Below are positions 50,513-59,746 of a DNA stretch of 62,496 nt, piece by piece. Each line of letters begins with the position of its first letter. Within the stretch, counting starts at the first letter, position 1. The notes beneath the pieces are model-generated. The model saw only the letters and a list, made by a program, of their open reading frames with translations, was not told where the DNA came from and ran no database searches. The DNA comes from an uncultured bacterium (GTDB lineage: Bacteria; Bacteroidota; Bacteroidia; Bacteroidales; Bacteroidaceae): contig CAJMMQ010000017.1 in the NCBI GenBank assembly GCA_905214625.1, positions 1-62,496 of the forward strand, read 5' to 3'. Made by a program: the position numbers and the translations under genes.

Positions 50513-51694
50513 ATGAAAAAGTTTTTTATTGTTGCTCTGTTGAGCATTGCAATGAGTGCCAATGCCGGTAATGATGTTAAGGATAACCGGTGGACCGGCA
50601 CATGGGCAGCGGCACCTCAGCTTGCTGCCGGAAAGGATATGCCTGCCGAGACCGACTTGTCGGGCATGTCGTTGCGTCAGATTGTGCGTGTTTCGGTTGG
50701 TGGAGATGTCTTGAGGCTTCAACTTTCAAACGAATACAGCAAGACGCCTGTTGAAATCAAGTCGGTTTACATCGCAGATGCAGAAGATTCGTGTGTTATC
50801 GACAAGAGTTCTGCAAAGTATCTTACTTTTGGCAAGAAACGTAATGTTACCATTGCAGCCGGCAAGGCTGTAATGTCTGATGCAGTTAAGTTTGACCTTA
50901 AACCGCTGCAGCGCCTTGCCATAACAATAAATTATGGCAGCACGCCTTCAGAAGCCACATCACATCTCGGTTCGCGTACAACGTCATATATTATTAAAGG
51001 TGTGTCAAAGCCCGGCAGCGATTTCTCAAAAGGAATAAAGGTAGACCACTGGTACAATATTTCAGCAATAGATATTTGCGGAAATGAAAATAGTGCAGTG
51101 GCCGTGTTGGGTAACTCGATAACAGACGGTAGAGGAAGTACTACAAATATGCAGAACCGTTGGACAGACATCCTGGCTACAAACCTGCAGGCCGGCGGAA
51201 AGAACCTGGCAGTGCTTAACCTCGGAATTGGCGGAAACTGCGTGTTGAACGGCGGACTCGGTACGCCTGCCATGCAGCGCTATGACAGGGATATCTTGGC
51301 ACAGAGAGGCGTTTCAGCTGTGGTGATTTTTGAGGGTGTCAACGACTTGGGTTCTATCAACGGCAACAGTGAGGCTATGGCAGCCAAGCTTATTGAGGCT
51401 TATCAGCAGCTTGCCAAGAAGGCACGCGAACGTGGATATAAGGTATATGGAGCAACGATAACTCCTTTTGCCGGACATTCTTATTTTACATTCTTCCGTG
51501 AGGCTGCACGACAGGCAGTGAACGAGTGGATAAGGACGAGCGGAACGTTTGATGACGTGATAGACTTTGACAAGCTTATGCGCGATCCTTCAGAGCCTTC
51601 AAAGCTAAAGGCTGATTTGCAGGACGACTGGCTGCATCCTAATGCCGCAGGATATAAGGTTATGGGTGAGTATGCCGCAAAAATAATAAAATAG
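50513..51694 (+). CDS. SGNH/GDSL-family esterase, probably acetylxylan or xylo-oligosaccharide esterase, secreted
   Basis: A 393-residue protein with a signal peptide (about 1-18). An N-terminal sandwich domain (about 25-180) precedes an SGNH hydrolase: block I GNSITDG with Ser202, block II Gly in NLGIGGN, block III GVNDLG, and block V DWLHPNAAGY supplying Asp and His. Such two-domain secreted esterases recur in plant-glycan loci. Here it heads an operon of xylan genes, so removal of acetyl groups from xylan is the reasonable inference; the family also contains lipases and rhamnogalacturonan acetylesterases. Confidence 0.82.
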   Translation: MKKFFIVALLSIAMSANAGNDVKDNRWTGTWAAAPQLAAGKDMPAETDLSGMSLRQIVRVSVGGDVLRLQLSNEYSKTPVEIKSVYIADAEDSCVIDKSSAKYLTFGKKRNVTIAAGKAVMSDAVKFDLKPLQRLAITINYGSTPSEATSHLGSRTTSYIIKGVSKPGSDFSKGIKVDHWYNISAIDICGNENSAVAVLGNSITDGRGSTTNMQNRWTDILATNLQAGGKNLAVLNLGIGGNCVLNGGLGTPAMQRYDRDILAQRGVSAVVIFEGVNDLGSINGNSEAMAAKLIEAYQQLAKKARERGYKVYGATITPFAGHSYFTFFREAARQAVNEWIRTSGTFDDVIDFDKLMRDPSEPSKLKADLQDDWLHPNAAGYKVMGEYAAKIIK

Positions 51695-51740
51695 CATAAT
51701 TGGTTTACCTTAGTTACAAAACAAATTTAAATTAAAAAAG

Positions 51741-53162
51741 ATGAGTTCAAACACGATGGAAAACGCAGCCTCGAGAGGCTTTTACAAGCTGTCGTGGCTT
51801 CAGCGAATAGGTTTCGGATCAGGTGATTTGGCCCAAAACCTTATTTATCAGACCATATCGATGTATCTGCTTATGTTTTATACAAACGTATATGGCCTCG
51901 ACCCTTCTGCTGCTGCATTTATGTTCCTGATTGTCAGGGTGGTGGATGTTATCTGGGACCCTGTTGTAGGAACCTATGTCGATAAGCATAATCCAAGGTT
52001 TGGCAAGTACAGGTCTTACCTTTTGCTGGCCGGCGTGCCGCTTACGGGCTTCGCCATATTATGTTTCTGGGATGGCTTCTCCGGGTCTTTGCTTTATGCA
52101 TACATCACTTATGTGGGCATGTCTATGCTATACACTCTGATAAATGTGCCTTATGGCGCGCTTAATGCGTCGCTGACCCGCGATACGGAAGAGATAACCG
52201 TGCTTACGTCTGTAAGAATGTTTCTTGCCAATGTCGGCGGACTTGCCGTTGCATATGGCATACCTATGATTGTGGCAACATTATCGCCCGACGGCAAGAT
52301 AAATACCGTTGAATCAGCCAATGCCTGGTTCGTAACAATGGCCATCTATGCAGTGGCCGGTCTTGTGTTGCTGCTGTTCTGCTTCACTCAGACAAAGGAA
52401 CGTGTGGTTATGGATAAGAGTGAGACCGACGATGTTAAGGTGAGCGACCTTTGGGTTGAGTTCCGCCGCAACCGTCCGTTGCGCATTCTTGCCTTCTTCT
52501 TTGTAACGGCTTTCGCCATGATGGCAATAGGCAACTCTGCCGGTTCTTATTACATGATTTACAACATACACTCTTCAGCCGACCAGCTGGCTTACTTCAT
52601 GGCTCTTGGTTCTGTTCCGGCATTTATTTTCATGCCTATGGTTCCGGTCATCAAGCGCAAGGTTGGCAAGCGTGGCATGTTCAACATCTTCTTGTCTGTT
52701 GCCATTCTCGGTATGATACTTATTTATATTATCTCAATGGTGCCGTCGCTCCGTTCACAGATATGGCTGGTATATCTTGCACAGTTTATCAAGTCTACCG
52801 GAGTTATCGTTGCCACAGGATATATGTGGGCGCTCGTTCCTGAGGTTATTTCTTATGGCGAATACACTCATGGCAAGCGTATTTCAGGCATCGTAAACGC
52901 CCTTACCGGTATATTCTATAAAGCCGGTATGGCTCTCGGAGGCGTTGTTCCCGGCCTTATTCTGGCTTTTGTCGGTTTCGACAAGAACAATGCTGTTTCG
53001 CAGACAGCTTTTGCGGAGCAGGGTATTCTTTGGCTTGTAGCTGTCATTCCGGCCTTGCTGTTAGGTCTTTCAATGTTCATAATTTCAAAATATGAGCTTA
53101 CAGACGAGGTTATTGACAAGATAAACATGGAAATAGAAAAACGTTCAACTGAAAAAGCTTAA
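51741..53162 (+). CDS. GPH-family (glycoside-pentoside-hexuronide:cation) symporter
   Basis: A 473-residue membrane protein with about 12 hydrophobic segments. GPH landmarks are the opening LQRIGFGSGDLAQNLIYQ, the loop VRVVDVIWDPVVGTYVDKHNPRFGKYRSYLL with its conserved Asp residues, and INVPYGALNASLTRD. The family imports pentosides, oligosaccharides or hexuronides with Na+ or H+. Between an esterase and GH10/GH43 genes, its substrate is probably xylose-based oligomers moved from periplasm to cytoplasm. It starts 46 bp after the esterase stop and ends 7 bp before GH10. Equivalent transporters accompany xylanase-xylosidase pairs in Prevotella. Confidence 0.9.
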   Translation: MSSNTMENAASRGFYKLSWLQRIGFGSGDLAQNLIYQTISMYLLMFYTNVYGLDPSAAAFMFLIVRVVDVIWDPVVGTYVDKHNPRFGKYRSYLLLAGVPLTGFAILCFWDGFSGSLLYAYITYVGMSMLYTLINVPYGALNASLTRDTEEITVLTSVRMFLANVGGLAVAYGIPMIVATLSPDGKINTVESANAWFVTMAIYAVAGLVLLLFCFTQTKERVVMDKSETDDVKVSDLWVEFRRNRPLRILAFFFVTAFAMMAIGNSAGSYYMIYNIHSSADQLAYFMALGSVPAFIFMPMVPVIKRKVGKRGMFNIFLSVAILGMILIYIISMVPSLRSQIWLVYLAQFIKSTGVIVATGYMWALVPEVISYGEYTHGKRISGIVNALTGIFYKAGMALGGVVPGLILAFVGFDKNNAVSQTAFAEQGILWLVAVIPALLLGLSMFIISKYELTDEVIDKINMEIEKRSTEKA

Positions 53163-53169
53163 TATAAAA

Positions 53170-54291
53170 ATGAAACGAAATGTAGTATTTTTGCTGGCAT
53201 GTATGTTCGCTATGGCAAGTGTATTGCCCGTTTCTGCCGGAAACACCAAGACTCTTAAAGATGTATTGGGACGTTACTTCCTGGTCGGAGCGGCCATGAA
53301 TGTTGACCAGATATGGAACAGGACGCCGGATGAAACAAACGTCGTTAAGAATAACTTTAACTCTATTGTGGCAGATAACTGTATGAAAGGGGAGGAGATT
53401 CATCCTGAAGAAAACCGTTTCTTCTGGGACGATGCCGACCGTTTTGTAAAATTCGGTCAGGACAATGGTCTCGCCATTATCGGTCATTGCCTTGTATGGC
53501 ATTCTCAGCCTCCTGTATGGATGTTTACCGACGAGCGTGGCGACACCGTTTCACGCGATGTACTCATCGACCGTATGCACCGTCATATTTCAGCAGTTGT
53601 AGGCCGTTACAAGGGACGTATCTTGGGATGGGATGTTGTAAACGAGATTTTTAACGATGACGGCACCTTCCGTAATTCTCCATATTATCGCATAATAGGT
53701 CCTGAATTTGTTGAACTTGCATTTAAGTTCGCCCATGAGGCCGATCCTAATGCGGAACTCTATATCAACGACTATTCGCTGGCAAAGCCAGCAAAGCGCG
53801 ACGCTGTTTGCCGTATTGTCAGAGAGCTGAAGTCGAAAGGCTACCGCGTTGACGGTATCGGAATGCAGTCGCACAACGGACTCGAATATCCCGACCTTGA
53901 TGAATACGAGAAGTCGATAGACGCCTTTGCTGCCTGTGGCGTTAAGGTGATGATTACTGAGCTTGATGTAAATGTCCTGCCTAATCCTGAGAAGTTTGGC
54001 GGAGCAGAGATAAGCCAGAACTTCAAGTATGCTGATGCACTGAATCCGTATAAGAACGGACTTCCCGAGGAAGTTGAAAAAGAGTTTGAAAAGCGTTATC
54101 TCGACATTTTCAATATCTACTATCGCCATCGCGGACAGATCTCGCGCGTCACTCTGTGGGGTGTTACAGACACACGTTCATGGCTTAACGATTTCCCCGT
54201 TCCCGGACGTGTAAACTATCCGCTCCTCTTCGACCGCAGCAATAAGCCTAAGCCGGTGGTCGACAAGATTATAAAGATCTTTGAGAAATAA
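53170..54291 (+). CDS. GH10 endo-1,4-beta-xylanase, secreted (periplasmic)
   Basis: A compact 373-residue GH10 enzyme with a signal peptide (about 1-23) and no lipobox or binding module. Catalytic residues are visible: acid/base Glu159 in WDVVNEIF and nucleophile Glu264 in ITELDVNV; substrate-site blocks NCMKGEEIHPEENRFFW and HCLVWHSQPPVWMF are intact. It likely shortens imported xylo-oligosaccharides in the periplasm before symport. Seven bases separate it from the symporter gene, and 42 from the GH43 gene. Confidence 0.95.
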   Translation: MKRNVVFLLACMFAMASVLPVSAGNTKTLKDVLGRYFLVGAAMNVDQIWNRTPDETNVVKNNFNSIVADNCMKGEEIHPEENRFFWDDADRFVKFGQDNGLAIIGHCLVWHSQPPVWMFTDERGDTVSRDVLIDRMHRHISAVVGRYKGRILGWDVVNEIFNDDGTFRNSPYYRIIGPEFVELAFKFAHEADPNAELYINDYSLAKPAKRDAVCRIVRELKSKGYRVDGIGMQSHNGLEYPDLDEYEKSIDAFAACGVKVMITELDVNVLPNPEKFGGAEISQNFKYADALNPYKNGLPEEVEKEFEKRYLDIFNIYYRHRGQISRVTLWGVTDTRSWLNDFPVPGRVNYPLLFDRSNKPKPVVDKIIKIFEK

Positions 54292-54333
54292 GTTCAATAA
54301 ATTAAATAGAAACAACTTTTAAAATTAATAATC

Positions 54334-55299
54334 ATGAAAAAAGCAAGATATCTTTTCCCGTCTGATTATATGGCAGACCCGTCTGTACATGTGTTTAACG
54401 ACAAACTGTATATTTATCCGTCTCACGACTGGGATTCAGGTGCTGCGTTTGATGACGACGGCGGTCATTTCGAAATGAAAGACTATCATGCGCTCACGCT
54501 CACTGATATTGAGAACGAAGAGGCTACCGACTGTGGCAAGATTCTCGACCTGCAGGATATTCCATGGGCAGGCAGACAGCTGTGGGACAATGATGTCGTT
54601 GAGAAAGACGGTAAGTATTATCTTATCTTCAGCGCAAAGGACAAGAACGATGTGTTCCACCTTGGAGTGGCTGTTGCTGACAGACCGGAAGGTCCGTTTA
54701 AGCCGCAGGCCGACCACATTCGCGGATCTTACTCGATAGACCCTTGTGTCTTCAAGGATGATGACGGCTCTATTTATGTATATTTCGGCGGACTTTGGGG
54801 CGGACAGCTTCAGCGCTATAAAGACAACAAAGCCATGGGCAAGGAGTATCTGCCCGAAGGAGATGAGCCTGCATTGCCGTCAAGAGTGGTTAAGATGACC
54901 GATGACGTGCTGCAGTTTGCCGAAGAGCCGAAGCCCGTGCTTGTGGTTGACGAAAACGGCAAGCCGCTTGCTGCCTCTGATCCTCACCGCTTCTTTGAGG
55001 CTTCATGGATGCACAAGTTCAATGGTAAGTATTATTTCTCTTATTCAACCGGCGACAGCCACCTGCTGTGTTATGCCGTTGGAGATAATCCTTATGGTCC
55101 GTTTACATACAAGGGAGTGGTTCTAGAGCCGGTGGTAGGCTGGACAACTCACCATTCTATTGTTGAATATAAAGGCAAATGGTATCTGTTCCATCACGAC
55201 TGTGTGCCCTCTAACGACGTTACATGGCTAAGAAGTCTGAAGGTGCTTGAGCTTGATGTCAACGAAGAAGGCGAAATAAAGACAGCAAAAAGCGAATAA
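54334..55299 (+). CDS. GH43 beta-xylosidase / alpha-L-arabinofuranosidase, cytoplasmic
   Basis: A 321-residue single-domain five-bladed propeller. The general base Asp15 is in YMADPSVHVF, the pKa-modulating Asp in SYSIDPCVFKDDDG and the acid Glu in RFFEASWMHKF; the substrate-face HHSIVEYKGKWYLF follows. No signal peptide is present, so it acts on imported xylo-oligosaccharides, releasing xylose. It is the last gene of the plus operon and is followed by a terminator. Subfamily GH43_1 is my best guess; arabinofuranosidase activity cannot be excluded. Confidence 0.92.
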   Translation: MKKARYLFPSDYMADPSVHVFNDKLYIYPSHDWDSGAAFDDDGGHFEMKDYHALTLTDIENEEATDCGKILDLQDIPWAGRQLWDNDVVEKDGKYYLIFSAKDKNDVFHLGVAVADRPEGPFKPQADHIRGSYSIDPCVFKDDDGSIYVYFGGLWGGQLQRYKDNKAMGKEYLPEGDEPALPSRVVKMTDDVLQFAEEPKPVLVVDENGKPLAASDPHRFFEASWMHKFNGKYYFSYSTGDSHLLCYAVGDNPYGPFTYKGVVLEPVVGWTTHHSIVEYKGKWYLFHHDCVPSNDVTWLRSLKVLELDVNEEGEIKTAKSE

Positions 55300-55350
55300 T
55301 CAGGTGTCTGACTAAGTCTGATTTGTATTAGATTATATCAATTATTCTGG

Positions 55351-55379
55351 CAGGGCCGCAGTGTTGCGGTCCTGTTTTT
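55351..55379 (+). terminator. Terminator of the plus-strand xylan operon
   Basis: CAGGGCCGCA pairs with TGCGGTCCTG (one G:T pair, loop GTGT) and is followed by TTTTTAT. It begins 52 bp after the GH43 stop. The remaining 55380-55553 shows no gene. Confidence 0.85.
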
Positions 55380-55553
55380 ATATATGTACGGTTTTGCCTT
55401 ATGTACGTTTCGTTTGCAGTGCCGGTTATGCTGCAATGCCTTCTTTTTGGCTTTTACATACAGGATATGCTGCGGTTGATGTATACAAAAATAGATAGGC
55501 GCGCTAAAAATACGTTGTAATAAATAATGGTAAAAATAAGTCTTTTTGATAAC

Positions 55554-55589
55554 GAACGGCCGCATAAATCATAAGATTTGCGGCCGTTC
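55554..55589 (-). terminator. Terminator of the ECF sigma / small ORF unit
   Basis: A perfect 11-bp GC-rich stem, GAACGGCCGCA with TGCGGCCGTTC, lies 33 bp past the stop of the 47-codon ORF. The T-run on the minus strand is short (GTTATC then AAAAAG), so termination may be partial. Confidence 0.6.
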
Positions 55590-55621
55590 TCGTTTGCTAT
55601 TATAAAAAAGTGTATTATGCG

Positions 55622-55765
55622 TTAAAGCTCTTTCAGCTGTAAAATAGTCAATAGAGTTCTCTCTTTGAGTTCTTTTTTCTCCATCTCTGTAAGAGGGGGA
55701 ATGTTAAATCTGTTGCCTGACAGAATCCTGTCAACCATTGTTTTAATGTTCTGTTTTTTTGCCAT
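55622..55765 (-). CDS. 47-residue hypothetical protein downstream of the ECF sigma gene
   Basis: The frame reads MAKKQNIKTMVDRILSGN, continues through FNIPPLTEMEKKELKE and ends LTILQLKEL. It is charged, predicted helical, and has no signal peptide or membrane segment. It begins 47 bp after the sigma factor stop and ends before a hairpin, consistent with co-transcription. A real gene is suggested by its position, ATG start and codon content; I do not recognise a family. It could be a modulator of the sigma factor, but nothing in the sequence proves that. Confidence 0.5.
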   Translation of the reverse strand: MAKKQNIKTMVDRILSGNRFNIPPLTEMEKKELKERTLLTILQLKEL

Positions 55766-55812
55766 CTTATATTATTTTATAATATGACGGCAAGCAGTTT
55801 GTTTTGTACTCT

Positions 55813-56322
55813 TTATACAGCCTCATTTCTTGCTGCTAAAAAACGCAATCTTAGCAGACTTCTGTGCATGAGGTTACGCACCGACTGATAGTTTATGCCC
55901 ATAATCTGGCAGATATCGTCATATTTGCGCTGCTCAATATAGTAGAGCTTTATTATCTGCTGCTGTCTGGGCGACAGGCATTTAACATATTCTGTAAGGG
56001 TGCTGTTCTTTTTCTGCTCTTCTTCGATGCGCTCCATGTCGTACGTCTCGCTGTCGAAGAGCGGCTTGACGTTGTTATCGTTAATCTCGTTGTCGCAGAC
56101 ATGAGTGTTGTGTCTGAACTCGTCGTTGATTCTGTTCCTTAATGATACATACAGATACGACTCAATGTTGATCACAGATTCAAGTTCACCGCGTTTGGTG
56201 TACAACTTGACAAAGACGTCCTGTATGCAGTCTTTAATCATTTCGCGGTCGGAGGTGAATTTGGTTCCGAATGCGAAAAGGTTATCAATTGTTTTGTCGT
56301 AAAGTTCGGTAAAGTTAATCAT
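55813..56322 (-). CDS. ECF-type RNA polymerase sigma-70 factor
   Basis: A 169-residue ECF sigma factor. Region 2 (about 8-75) shows KDCIQDVFVKLYTKR and INIESYLYVSLRNRINDEFR; region 4 (about 110-162) shows LSPRQQQIIKLYYIEQRKYDDI and a helix-turn-helix in IMGINYQSVRNLMHRSLLRLR. No FecR-like anti-sigma gene is adjacent, which is unusual for the common Bacteroidetes SusC-linked ECF pairs. Neighbours are the small ORF downstream and the beta-helix protein gene upstream, in the same orientation. Confidence 0.92.
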   Translation of the reverse strand: MINFTELYDKTIDNLFAFGTKFTSDREMIKDCIQDVFVKLYTKRGELESVINIESYLYVSLRNRINDEFRHNTHVCDNEINDNNVKPLFDSETYDMERIEEEQKKNSTLTEYVKCLSPRQQQIIKLYYIEQRKYDDICQIMGINYQSVRNLMHRSLLRLRFLAARNEAV

Positions 56323-56344
56323 AGGTTTTCTCGTTCTTTTGCTG

Positions 56345-56352
56345 CAAAATTA
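56345..56352 (-). promoter_or_regulatory. Candidate -7 box (TAATTTTG) of the ECF sigma gene
   Basis: TAATTTTG on the minus strand, 22 bases upstream of the sigma start. A TAnnTTTG match implies recognition by the primary sigma factor rather than by the ECF factor itself. Confidence 0.45.
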
Positions 56353-56401
56353 GTGATGAACGGCTTAAAAGAATGGGAAAAATTGATTTATAAATACGAA
56401 A

Positions 56402-56434
56402 AACAGGTATTGACGTGTAAAATCAACACCTGTT
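56402..56434 (-). terminator. Terminator of the beta-helix/DUF protein gene
   Basis: AACAGGTATTGA (56402-56413) pairs with TCAACACCTGTT (56423-56434) with one mismatch; TTTTTCG follows on the minus strand. It lies 21 bp past the stop at 56456. Confidence 0.8.
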
Positions 56435-56455
56435 ATCAGTAAATTCTATGATTTC

Positions 56456-59400
56456 TTATAATCTTTCCAGCCAGTAGGCTGTGTCTTTGGCTTTACCGCT
56501 TATTGTGTATGTGCCTGAAATTTTTTCGTTCTTCTTCACAGTTTTTACCAGTCCGCTTTTCGTGTCGACGGCATGCAGTGTGTATTTTCCGTTCTCAACG
56601 TTGAGCGTAATGTCGCCTTCGGCATGGGCATATATCACATATCCAACGGCAGGGTTGCCTATCACCTGAGCGGCTGAGTTGCCTTCGCCGCTGATGTAGC
56701 TCATCTTTGTCAGGTCTGTCAGCAGTTTGTCGCTGCCTATGGCCACGTTTGGACAAGAGCCTCCGGCCATGAGGATGGCCCAGCCATACTGCGGATATTG
56801 CTGCGAGAAGAATGTTACGGCCTTTTCGGGATACTTTGTGCGGTATTCCTTCACGGCATTATATGCCTCGGCAAATCCAGTCTTGCCTACCTTCATCTTG
56901 CGCATGAACTGTCGCGGAGCAAGGTTCTTGCCTGCCTCTGGCGCCCAAAGTCCCTTGGTGTTGTAGTGCCAGTATCTTATGTCGATGATGTCTACCACCT
57001 TCGACAGCTCCGGATCGGCAAGTATGGCGTCTTGGGCGTCCTTCGTGCAGCTCAGCGCCACCATAGGATGCAGGCCTGTCTCTTTTTCCCATTCAGCTAT
57101 TGTCTCGAGCCAGAAGCGTGTGAAGTGCAGCGGACCTGTATATTCCTCGCTCAGCAGCTGCACCACGTTGCCCTTGTCCTTGAGGTTGTCGAGACACTGA
57201 CGGATGTACTGCTTGTGCAGCGGTCGCAGTATGGGGTTGTTGATGTCGTAGAACTGCTCGGCCATGAATATACGCTTGTCGCCTGTGAAAGGCACAGGTT
57301 CGGGAAAGTCGGTGCCGTTGACATTGTTCACCGGACGCCACGGACAGTCTACCCAGTGGGCTCCTGCCTCGAGTATGTTGTGCTGAAAATAGTTCTGGTT
57401 GAACAGCAGTATGCCTTTCTCTGCACCTTTTTCGGCAAACTCGTTGAGTCGCATCCAGTACCATTGGTTAGGCTTTGTAAGGTCGTAGCAGCTCAGCCCG
57501 TCCCATGCGGTGCCTTGACCTGTACGGCTGAAAGCCTGCTCGTAGAACGGAGCCCAAACGTCGCCGTCGGCACGGCGCACGCGCTCATGGTCAGTGCGGC
57601 GCAGGTCATACCACAGTCCGTAGTGGTGGTCTAAGATGCAGAAGTTGTTTTTGTCGAGATATGTTACCACAGAGTCTATGCGGTCGGTCCAGCCTGTGCC
57701 CTCGCGTCCCGGCACGAAGCGGGTTATGGCCGGGCGTGCACCTTTCTTCACGAAGTTGTCCTTTACACGGCCTGCCCACCATGGTATCTGGTAGTTGTTG
57801 CCCGTTATCAGCTTGCCGTCTGCAGTTATGTGTCCGTTTTCAATGGCAAACTTTTTGGCAGTGCTACGTGTTACGGCCACTGAATATTTGTCGCCCTTAA
57901 TGCTGCTGATGTCTTTAATGCCTTTTGCAGACGTGCTTGCGGTGTAGGGCACCGAGTCGATCCACATTTCCATTGTCAGTCTTGGCCGTGTTATCGATAT
58001 CTGCGCCATTATCTGTGCCTGTGCAATTTCAGGACTGCTCGACGCACTTGTGCTTCTGGGCAGTATGTAACCGTTTACGGCATCTTTGCCCATGCGTTTT
58101 TCAAGCTGTGCATAGAACAGGCTGCGGGGCTGCACATGGTTGTTGCTGTTGGTCCATTCGCCGTTGCCTGTGAGCGTGCCCCAGCATCCGTTGGCGCTGT
58201 TGCGGTTGTCCTGGTCGGGCGAATAGCAGTTCAGCGTTGAGCCTGTGCACTGCCACATCATGCTGTTGGCCGTGTTCCATCCTGTTCCAAACTGGAATTG
58301 TTCAAGGTTCTTGAAGTTGATGTCGTTGCCGTCTATGTCTACAATGTCAAACAGCAGTCCGGCTGCCCACGAACCTATGCTGCCGCTGAAGCCGAGAGAG
58401 TTTTCGGCCTCGCACTGCACAAAGGCGTTTGGGCCTGCCGCGCAGAAACCTGCCGCAAAGTCGTGTATGCCCTGGCGCGACACGCAACGCTGTATCAGGG
58501 TTTGCTGTCCGCGTGTAAGGTAGACGCATCTTCTCCAGCCGCCGGTTTCAGATACAGGGTTGCTTGCAATGCAGTCTTCAACCGTGATGCGGCTTGTATG
58601 CTTCTGAAGATTTACCGCACTGCCTGCGAAGAACCTGAATTCTACACGTCTTACCCAGCAGTCGCGCGCATTGTCGGCCCAAACAGCGTCCCAGCAGTGG
58701 TCTTCGTCCTTCGGGTTCCATGAGTTGTGTTCCGACATTAGCGTAAGGTTCTCAACGCCACATTCGGTTATTTCTGCGCTGTTATATCCGGTAACAACAA
58801 ACGCCCCTCCATATTTCGGGTCGAGTGTTGTGGTTATAGGAGCGTCTACGGTTATCTGCGTGCCGTTTATTCCTGTTACAGTTCTGTCCCATGTTATGTC
58901 TATGTCGGTAGGTTTCCAGCCCGTATAGTCGAGTCCGCCTCCGAAGTCGTAACAGTTGAGCGATTCTATCCACTCTTTAGTCGACGGCCTTACAATTCTT
59001 ATTCTGCTGCCTTTTTCAACCTTATCGGCAGAGGCCAGTGCCAGTGTTGTGGCTCCGGCGGCGGTCTTTCCGCCTGCAACGGCAATGGTGTCGCCTCCGG
59101 TCATGCTTACGCCGCCCTCGATATAGAGCAGCGCACCCCTGTCAGGGCCTTGTTTTATTATGGTTGTCTTGCCGCGTCCGGCGCCCCTTATCACCACGCC
59201 CGACGTGCTTATGCGCAGCGCCTTGCTTATGTTAAACGTGCCTTCGCCCAGCAACACCGCGCCGCGGTGGCCGTTTTTGTCGGGTTTAAGCGACGACACA
59301 TAGTTTATGGCTCGCTGCAGTGTTTCGTAGCAGTCGCCATTGTTGCTGTTCACGAATACAGCGTTTTTTACATCCGGGATGGCCCTTTCTGATGCGTGAT

Positions 59401-59527
59401 ATCCGCAAGTTGAATAGTCCATGGGGATGTAGACCTCTTTTTTAGCCTTGCCTGCCATTGCCTGCATGGTGCATAGTCCGGCAATAAGCAGAACAAAGAG
59501 GCAGCGGCTTGTTATTATATTTTTCAT
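56456..59527 (-). CDS. Large secreted beta-helix protein with C-terminal DUF6298-like domain
   Basis: A 1023-residue protein with a signal peptide (about 1-25). Residues about 50-480 form a right-handed beta-helix of the pectate-lyase superfamily (RGAVLLGEGTFNISKALRI, GVVIRGAGRGKTTII, ECGVENLTLMSEHNSW, ITVEDCIASNPVSETG). From about 560 a second domain begins that looks like a TIM-barrel glycosidase (NFCILDHHYGLWYDLRRTDHERV, LLSEEYTGPLHFTRFWLETI) and may correspond to DUF6298. It ends in a small sandwich. No characterised activity is known to me. It stands alone upstream of the ECF sigma gene. Lyase, glycosidase or a dual enzyme are all possible. Confidence 0.7.
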   Translation of the reverse strand: MKNIITSRCLFVLLIAGLCTMQAMAGKAKKEVYIPMDYSTCGYHASERAIPDVKNAVFVNSNNGDCYETLQRAINYVSSLKPDKNGHRGAVLLGEGTFNISKALRISTSGVVIRGAGRGKTTIIKQGPDRGALLYIEGGVSMTGGDTIAVAGGKTAAGATTLALASADKVEKGSRIRIVRPSTKEWIESLNCYDFGGGLDYTGWKPTDIDITWDRTVTGINGTQITVDAPITTTLDPKYGGAFVVTGYNSAEITECGVENLTLMSEHNSWNPKDEDHCWDAVWADNARDCWVRRVEFRFFAGSAVNLQKHTSRITVEDCIASNPVSETGGWRRCVYLTRGQQTLIQRCVSRQGIHDFAAGFCAAGPNAFVQCEAENSLGFSGSIGSWAAGLLFDIVDIDGNDINFKNLEQFQFGTGWNTANSMMWQCTGSTLNCYSPDQDNRNSANGCWGTLTGNGEWTNSNNHVQPRSLFYAQLEKRMGKDAVNGYILPRSTSASSSPEIAQAQIMAQISITRPRLTMEMWIDSVPYTASTSAKGIKDISSIKGDKYSVAVTRSTAKKFAIENGHITADGKLITGNNYQIPWWAGRVKDNFVKKGARPAITRFVPGREGTGWTDRIDSVVTYLDKNNFCILDHHYGLWYDLRRTDHERVRRADGDVWAPFYEQAFSRTGQGTAWDGLSCYDLTKPNQWYWMRLNEFAEKGAEKGILLFNQNYFQHNILEAGAHWVDCPWRPVNNVNGTDFPEPVPFTGDKRIFMAEQFYDINNPILRPLHKQYIRQCLDNLKDKGNVVQLLSEEYTGPLHFTRFWLETIAEWEKETGLHPMVALSCTKDAQDAILADPELSKVVDIIDIRYWHYNTKGLWAPEAGKNLAPRQFMRKMKVGKTGFAEAYNAVKEYRTKYPEKAVTFFSQQYPQYGWAILMAGGSCPNVAIGSDKLLTDLTKMSYISGEGNSAAQVIGNPAVGYVIYAHAEGDITLNVENGKYTLHAVDTKSGLVKTVKKNEKISGTYTISGKAKDTAYWLERL

Positions 59528-59746
59528 ATCAGATTGATAAAATGTTTGTTTCAGTAATCATATCTATTTAAGAAACGACGTGTTTGTTTTTTTATTGTAC
59601 TTATTTTTTGCTTGTCAATTTAATGCTTTGCCGTCTGTGTTAACGTCATTTATGATTGTGTTGATACTCCTGTCCTGCAGGCTTTTGCCTTATGGTAGCG
59701 ACCTGAGCCTTATCGGCTTTGCAACATCTTGATATTCAATACGTTG

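Noticed and set aside
50272..50601. N-terminal extension of GH115 by 110 codons
   Set aside because: It overlaps the divergent esterase gene, crosses two candidate promoters and would bury a clear signal peptide starting at 50271.
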